DNA of 16,696 nt, taken from NCBI GenBank assembly GCA_028875955.1, contig JAGWTX010000005.1:1-16696 (forward strand), written 5' to 3'. Position numbers and translations under genes: made by a program. Position 1 is the first letter of the stretch, and the number at the start of each line of letters is the position of its first letter. This DNA is from Bacteroidota bacterium. Its GTDB lineage: Bacteria; Bacteroidota; Bacteroidia; Chitinophagales; Chitinophagaceae. Of the stretch, positions 13,451 to 16,696 are shown piece after piece. Under the pieces are notes generated by a model that was not told where the DNA came from, did no database searches, and was given only the letters and a program-made list of their open reading frames with translations.

Positions 13451-13951
13451 ATGAGTACGACAGAAATATTATTCTTTTTTCTCACAGCGCTGGCCATCTT
13501 CAGTGCGATCATGGTCTTGGTGAGTAAAAATCCTGTACACAGCGTGCTATGGCTGATAGCCGTTTTCTTTGCCATTTCAGGTCATTATATTCTCCTGAAC
13601 GCACAGTTCCTGGCCATTGTCAATCTGATCGTATATGCAGGTGCCATCATGGTATTGTTCCTTTTTGTGATCATGCTGATGAACCTGAATGCAGAAACCG
13701 AGCCGCAAAAACATATCTGGATGAAACTGGCGGGAGCCATTTCGGGCGGTTGTTTCCTGATGATGCTGGTATCATTGGTAAGACAGGCTTCTGAGTTGAA
13801 TGGCAAGACCGCCCTGATGGCTGAGGGGAATATCGGGCTGATCAAGAACCTGGGTAAGGCTTTGTTCAGCGATTATGTGGTTCCGTTTGAAATAACCAGC
13901 GTGCTGTTCCTGAGTGCGATGGTGGGTGCGGTGGTGATTGGTAAAAAATAA
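13451..13951 (+). CDS. nuoJ: NADH-quinone oxidoreductase subunit J
   Basis: A 166-residue inner-membrane subunit with five predicted helices, at the boundary between the quinone module and the antiporter-like pumps. Helix 3 contains the diagnostic LIVYAGAIMVLFLFVIMLMN stretch (residues 59-78), with Tyr62 and Gly64 in the region that forms a pi-bulge in known structures. The opening helix and NPVHSVLWL at 27-35 are also typical. The ATG at 13451 fits the first helix, which begins at once. The 75-base spacer before it contains an A/T-rich tract just upstream of the start; the 87-base spacer after it holds two small hairpins. Confidence 0.96.
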   Translation: MSTTEILFFFLTALAIFSAIMVLVSKNPVHSVLWLIAVFFAISGHYILLNAQFLAIVNLIVYAGAIMVLFLFVIMLMNLNAETEPQKHIWMKLAGAISGGCFLMMLVSLVRQASELNGKTALMAEGNIGLIKNLGKALFSDYVVPFEITSVLFLSAMVGAVVIGKK

Positions 13952-13993
13952 AGACTCTTCCTGATGGAAGGTGATGAATATCATTGTTAACTG

Positions 13994-14032
13994 CCTTGTG
14001 CCGAAAGTACAAGGACAAAACCCGATAAGGGT
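13994..14032 (+). repeat. Two small hairpins between nuoJ and nuoK
   Basis: CCTTGT (13994-13999) pairs with ACAAGG (14009-14014), and ACCC (14020-14023) pairs with GGGT (14029-14032). The second ends seven bases before the nuoK ATG. There is no T-run. They may affect nuoK translation or mRNA processing, but this is only a positional inference. Confidence 0.35.
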
Positions 14033-14038
14033 CCGTAT

Positions 14039-14374
14039 ATGCCGATACAATATTATATCTATTTCTGTTTAACCTTATTCAGCATCGGAATCATTGGTGT
14101 GCTGACCCGCAGAAACGCGATCATCGTTTTCATGTGTATAGAACTCATGTTGAATGCGGTTAACCTTTTGCTGGTTGCTTTTTCCAAAATGCATTATGCA
14201 GCCGGTCTCAGGCAGGATCCGGCTACCAGTGCAGGCATCGATGGACAGTTATTTGTATTTTTTATCATGGTCGTTGCCGCTGCGGAAGTGAGCGTGGGGC
14301 TGGCCATCATTGTGATGATGTACCGGAATACGCATTCGGTAGACATCAATTTTTTAAACAGATTGAAAAACTAA
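14039..14374 (+). CDS. nuoK: NADH-quinone oxidoreductase subunit K
   Basis: A 111-residue inner-membrane subunit with three helices, related to MrpC antiporter subunits and part of the proton path. The two membrane glutamates are present: Glu35 in CIELMLNAVNLL (helix 2) and Glu83 in VVAAAEVSVGLAI (helix 3), matching Glu36 and Glu72 of E. coli. The spacing between them is 48 residues rather than 36, because the periplasmic-side loop (KMHYAAGLRQDPATSAGIDG, residues 50-69) is about 12 residues longer. The ATG at 14039 starts directly before helix 1. Confidence 0.96.
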   Translation: MPIQYYIYFCLTLFSIGIIGVLTRRNAIIVFMCIELMLNAVNLLLVAFSKMHYAAGLRQDPATSAGIDGQLFVFFIMVVAAAEVSVGLAIIVMMYRNTHSVDINFLNRLKN

Positions 14375-14453
14375 AAAGCCTGGCGTGAAAAGCCTGATGT
14401 CATACGCCGACCCGCGTTTACATCCTGTCTTCAGCGTTTAGCGATCATTGGAT

Positions 14454-16379
14454 ATGAGCAAATTTGTTTACTTAGTTCCCTTGTTTCCCCTGCTGGGTTT
14501 CCTGATCAACGGATTGGGCAGGAAGTCATTGTCCAAATCAGCCATCAGCCTGATCGGAAGCGGCTCCATCCTGGTATCCTTTGTGGTAAGCCTGCTGATC
14601 TTCTTTGATGTAAAAGCCAACGGAGGTTCGGTAGTAACCCTGTTCCAGTTTATTGATACCGACAGCATCCATATCCCATTTGCTTTTCAGATCGACCAGT
14701 TATCATCGCTCTTCCTGCTGATCATTACCGGCATCGGTTTTCTCATACACCTGTATTCCTCGGCCTATATGCATGAGGAGGCATCCCCGCATTATGCGCG
14801 TTATTTTGCCTACCTGAACTTATTTGTTTTTTCCATGCTGCTATTGGTACTGGGTGCCAACTATGTGATCATGTTTATCGGATGGGAAGGTGTGGGTCTT
14901 TGTTCCTACCTGCTGATCGGTTTCTGGTTCACCAATAATGATTATAACTACGCTGCGCGCAAAGCATTTGTCATGAACCGGATCGGTGACCTGGGTTTCT
15001 TACTGGCCGTTTTCTGGCTCTTAAGCAAACTGGGTACGGCTACCTACAGCGATGTGTTTGCCCAGGTTTCCAGTCTCAGCAGTTTTGACATCACGGCGAT
15101 CACTATGTTGCTTTTCGTAGGAGCCATGGGTAAGAGCGCACAGATACCTCTGTATACCTGGTTACCCGATGCGATGGCCGGTCCTACACCCGTATCAGCC
15201 CTGATCCATGCGGCTACCATGGTTACCGCAGGTATCTATATGATTGCCAGAAGCAATATTTTATATACCATGGCTCCGGCAACCCAAACACTGGTGGCTG
15301 TTATCGGCCTGGCCACAGCCATTTTCGCGGCAACCATTGCACTCAGGCAAAACGATATCAAGAAAGTACTGGCTTATTCAACCGTTAGCCAGTTGGGTTA
15401 TATGTTCCTCGGCTTAGGTGTTGGCGCTTATACCGGTGCTGTATTCCATGTAATGACGCATGCTTTTTTCAAAGCCCTTTTGTTCCTGGGCGCAGGCTCA
15501 GTAATCCATGCCATGCACCACGAACAGGATATCCGCAAAATGGGTGCATTGAAAAAATACATGCCGGTTACACATATCACTTTCCTGCTCGCCTGTTTGG
15601 CCATTGCCGGAATACCGCCATTCTCAGGATTCTTTTCCAAAGACGAAATTTTAACGGCTGCCTTTTCTAAAAACCCGCTGTACTATTTTGTGGGTGTGGC
15701 AGGCGCATTAATGACGGCTTTCTATATGTTCCGTTTGTATACATTAACCTTCCTCGGCCAGTTCCGTGGCACTCACGAACAGGAACACCACCTGCACGAA
15801 AGCCCATGGCAAATGACCCTTCCACTGATTGTTCTGGCTGTATTATCAGTAATAGGTGGATGGATTGGTATACCGGAAGTATTTGTAGAAAATGCACACA
15901 GCCTCGAACATTTTCTGGCCCCTGTTTTTGCAGAATCTGCTAAACTGGCCGGGCAGGAACATCACCTCGCTGCTTCCCAGGAATACATGATGATGGGTGG
16001 CACAACACTGGCCATCATACTGGTTATTCTTTTTGCGGTAAACAGCTACAAAAAATACCAGCTCTCGGAAGAAGAAACAACCGGTGTATCCAAACTGCTC
16101 GAAAACAAATGGTATGTAGATGAACTCTACGATGCCGTAATTGTAAATCCTTTGCAGGCATTGGCCGGATTCTTCAAAAATATTATTGAAAAAAGCGGTA
16201 TCGACGGATTGGTGAACGGGGTAGGTAAACTGGTAGGCTATGGCTCCCGCCAGTTGCGATTATTGCAAAGCGGCCAGGTAGGTAATTACATACTGGTAAT
16301 GGTTTTGGGTATGGTTGTTTTTATCCTGATCTGGTTCAACGATGCTGCCATCATGCAGTTGCTAAACAAAATATTTTAA
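14454..16379 (+). CDS. nuoL: NADH-quinone oxidoreductase subunit L
   Basis: The distal antiporter-like proton pump of Complex I, 641 residues with about 16 helices and the long lateral helix at the C-terminal side. Key charged residues line up with the E. coli protein: Glu145 in GWEGVGLCSYLL, Lys227 in MGKSAQIPLYTWLPDAMAGP, His252 in SALIHAATMVTAG, His332, His336 and Lys340 in FHVMTHAFFKALLFLGAG, and Lys396 in GFFSKDEIL. A His-rich loop (HEQEHHLHE) lies at about residues 442-450. The C-terminal part, ENKWYVDELYDAVIV, is typical. The ATG at 14454 is chosen over a TTG two codons upstream. The 79-base spacer before it has the 9-mer AAAAGCCTG twice (14374-14382, 14388-14396). nuoM follows after 27 bases. 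Confidence 0.97.
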   Translation: MSKFVYLVPLFPLLGFLINGLGRKSLSKSAISLIGSGSILVSFVVSLLIFFDVKANGGSVVTLFQFIDTDSIHIPFAFQIDQLSSLFLLIITGIGFLIHLYSSAYMHEEASPHYARYFAYLNLFVFSMLLLVLGANYVIMFIGWEGVGLCSYLLIGFWFTNNDYNYAARKAFVMNRIGDLGFLLAVFWLLSKLGTATYSDVFAQVSSLSSFDITAITMLLFVGAMGKSAQIPLYTWLPDAMAGPTPVSALIHAATMVTAGIYMIARSNILYTMAPATQTLVAVIGLATAIFAATIALRQNDIKKVLAYSTVSQLGYMFLGLGVGAYTGAVFHVMTHAFFKALLFLGAGSVIHAMHHEQDIRKMGALKKYMPVTHITFLLACLAIAGIPPFSGFFSKDEILTAAFSKNPLYYFVGVAGALMTAFYMFRLYTLTFLGQFRGTHEQEHHLHESPWQMTLPLIVLAVLSVIGGWIGIPEVFVENAHSLEHFLAPVFAESAKLAGQEHHLAASQEYMMMGGTTLAIILVILFAVNSYKKYQLSEEETTGVSKLLENKWYVDELYDAVIVNPLQALAGFFKNIIEKSGIDGLVNGVGKLVGYGSRQLRLLQSGQVGNYILVMVLGMVVFILIWFNDAAIMQLLNKIF

Positions 16380-16406
16380 TAAGGTTTGTAGAGATAAAGA
16401 AAGAAT

Positions 16407-16696
16407 ATGATCCCTGTTTTACTCATATTGATCCCCCTGGTTACCGGCCTGGTTAGCTTCTTTCAGAAAGAATCAGCCACTGCCAAAAACTGGGCACTGC
16501 TGTCTGCAGTGATTACACTTGCCATTACCGTTGCCGGACTGTTTTTTCTGCCCGCTTCGCAATTATCCTATGATGCAGCCTGGCTCCCCGACCTGGGCAG
16601 CAGGTTTTCATTAGCCATGGATGGAATGGGCAAAATGCTGAGTTTGCTTACAGCCCTGTCTTTCCCGCTTATTTTTGCAGCCACTTATCGCAATAA
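16407..16696 (+). CDS. nuoM: NADH-quinone oxidoreductase subunit M, first 96 residues (runs off the window)
   Basis: The start of the second antiporter-like pump subunit. From the ATG at 16407 the frame is open to the window edge. It begins MIPVLLILIPLVTGLVSF, a first transmembrane helix, then a second helix at about 29-48, then the family motif WLPDLGSRFSLAMDGMGKML at about 59-78, equivalent to the W(I/L)P..G..F.LG.DG.S region of NuoM and its Mrp relatives. The leader is A-rich (AAAGAAAGAAT). Its place directly after nuoL is the standard order. The catalytic helices are outside the window. Confidence 0.93.
   Translation, partial: MIPVLLILIPLVTGLVSFFQKESATAKNWALLSAVITLAITVAGLFFLPASQLSYDAAWLPDLGSRFSLAMDGMGKMLSLLTALSFPLIFAATYRN

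Overview
The window reads as chromosome of a Bacteroidota bacterium, most likely a Chitinophagaceae-type relative (family level is inference). Supporting signs are promoter boxes of the TAnnTTTG type, A-rich rather than Shine-Dalgarno leaders, a short NuoG without the molybdopterin-like half, separate nuoC and nuoD genes, a PstS-like lipoprotein beside a TPR protein, and spacers made of degenerate GTCAAAA/TTTTGAC repeats.

Layout. Positions 1-1501, minus strand: the 5' two thirds of hisS (histidyl-tRNA synthetase), preceded by a low-molecular-weight protein tyrosine phosphatase gene. Positions 1733-4743, plus strand: a three-gene envelope cluster made of a small two-helix membrane protein, a PstS-like solute-binding lipoprotein and an exported TPR protein. 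It ends at a clear intrinsic terminator (4753-4785). Positions 4833-16696, plus strand: the respiratory Complex I operon nuoA-B-C-D-E-F-G-H-I-J-K-L and the start of nuoM, which runs off the window. All iron-sulfur ligands, the FMN/NADH motifs and the key proton-channel and quinone-site residues I looked for are present, so the enzyme looks functional. NuoE, F and G form the NADH-oxidising module, NuoB, C, D and I the connecting module, and NuoA, H, J, K, L and M the membrane proton-pumping arm.

The unusual part is what sits between the nuo genes. Most spacers are 60-175 bp and hold hairpins, small repeats or promoter-like boxes. The nuoF-nuoG gap is 620 bp. It holds a dead copy of a four-helix-bundle (23S rRNA intervening-sequence, S23/IVP-type) gene with two in-frame stop codons, flanked by A-rich repeats on the left and T-rich repeats on the right. 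A second, decayed copy of the same gene's 3' end follows directly. The nuoE-nuoF spacer looks like the two repeat arms without a gene, and similar repeat tracts lie upstream of hisS and nuoG. This is the best candidate here for something under-described: a repeat-bounded element family built around S23-type genes that lands between essential operon genes. I saw no rRNA, tRNA, CRISPR array, transposase or phage gene.
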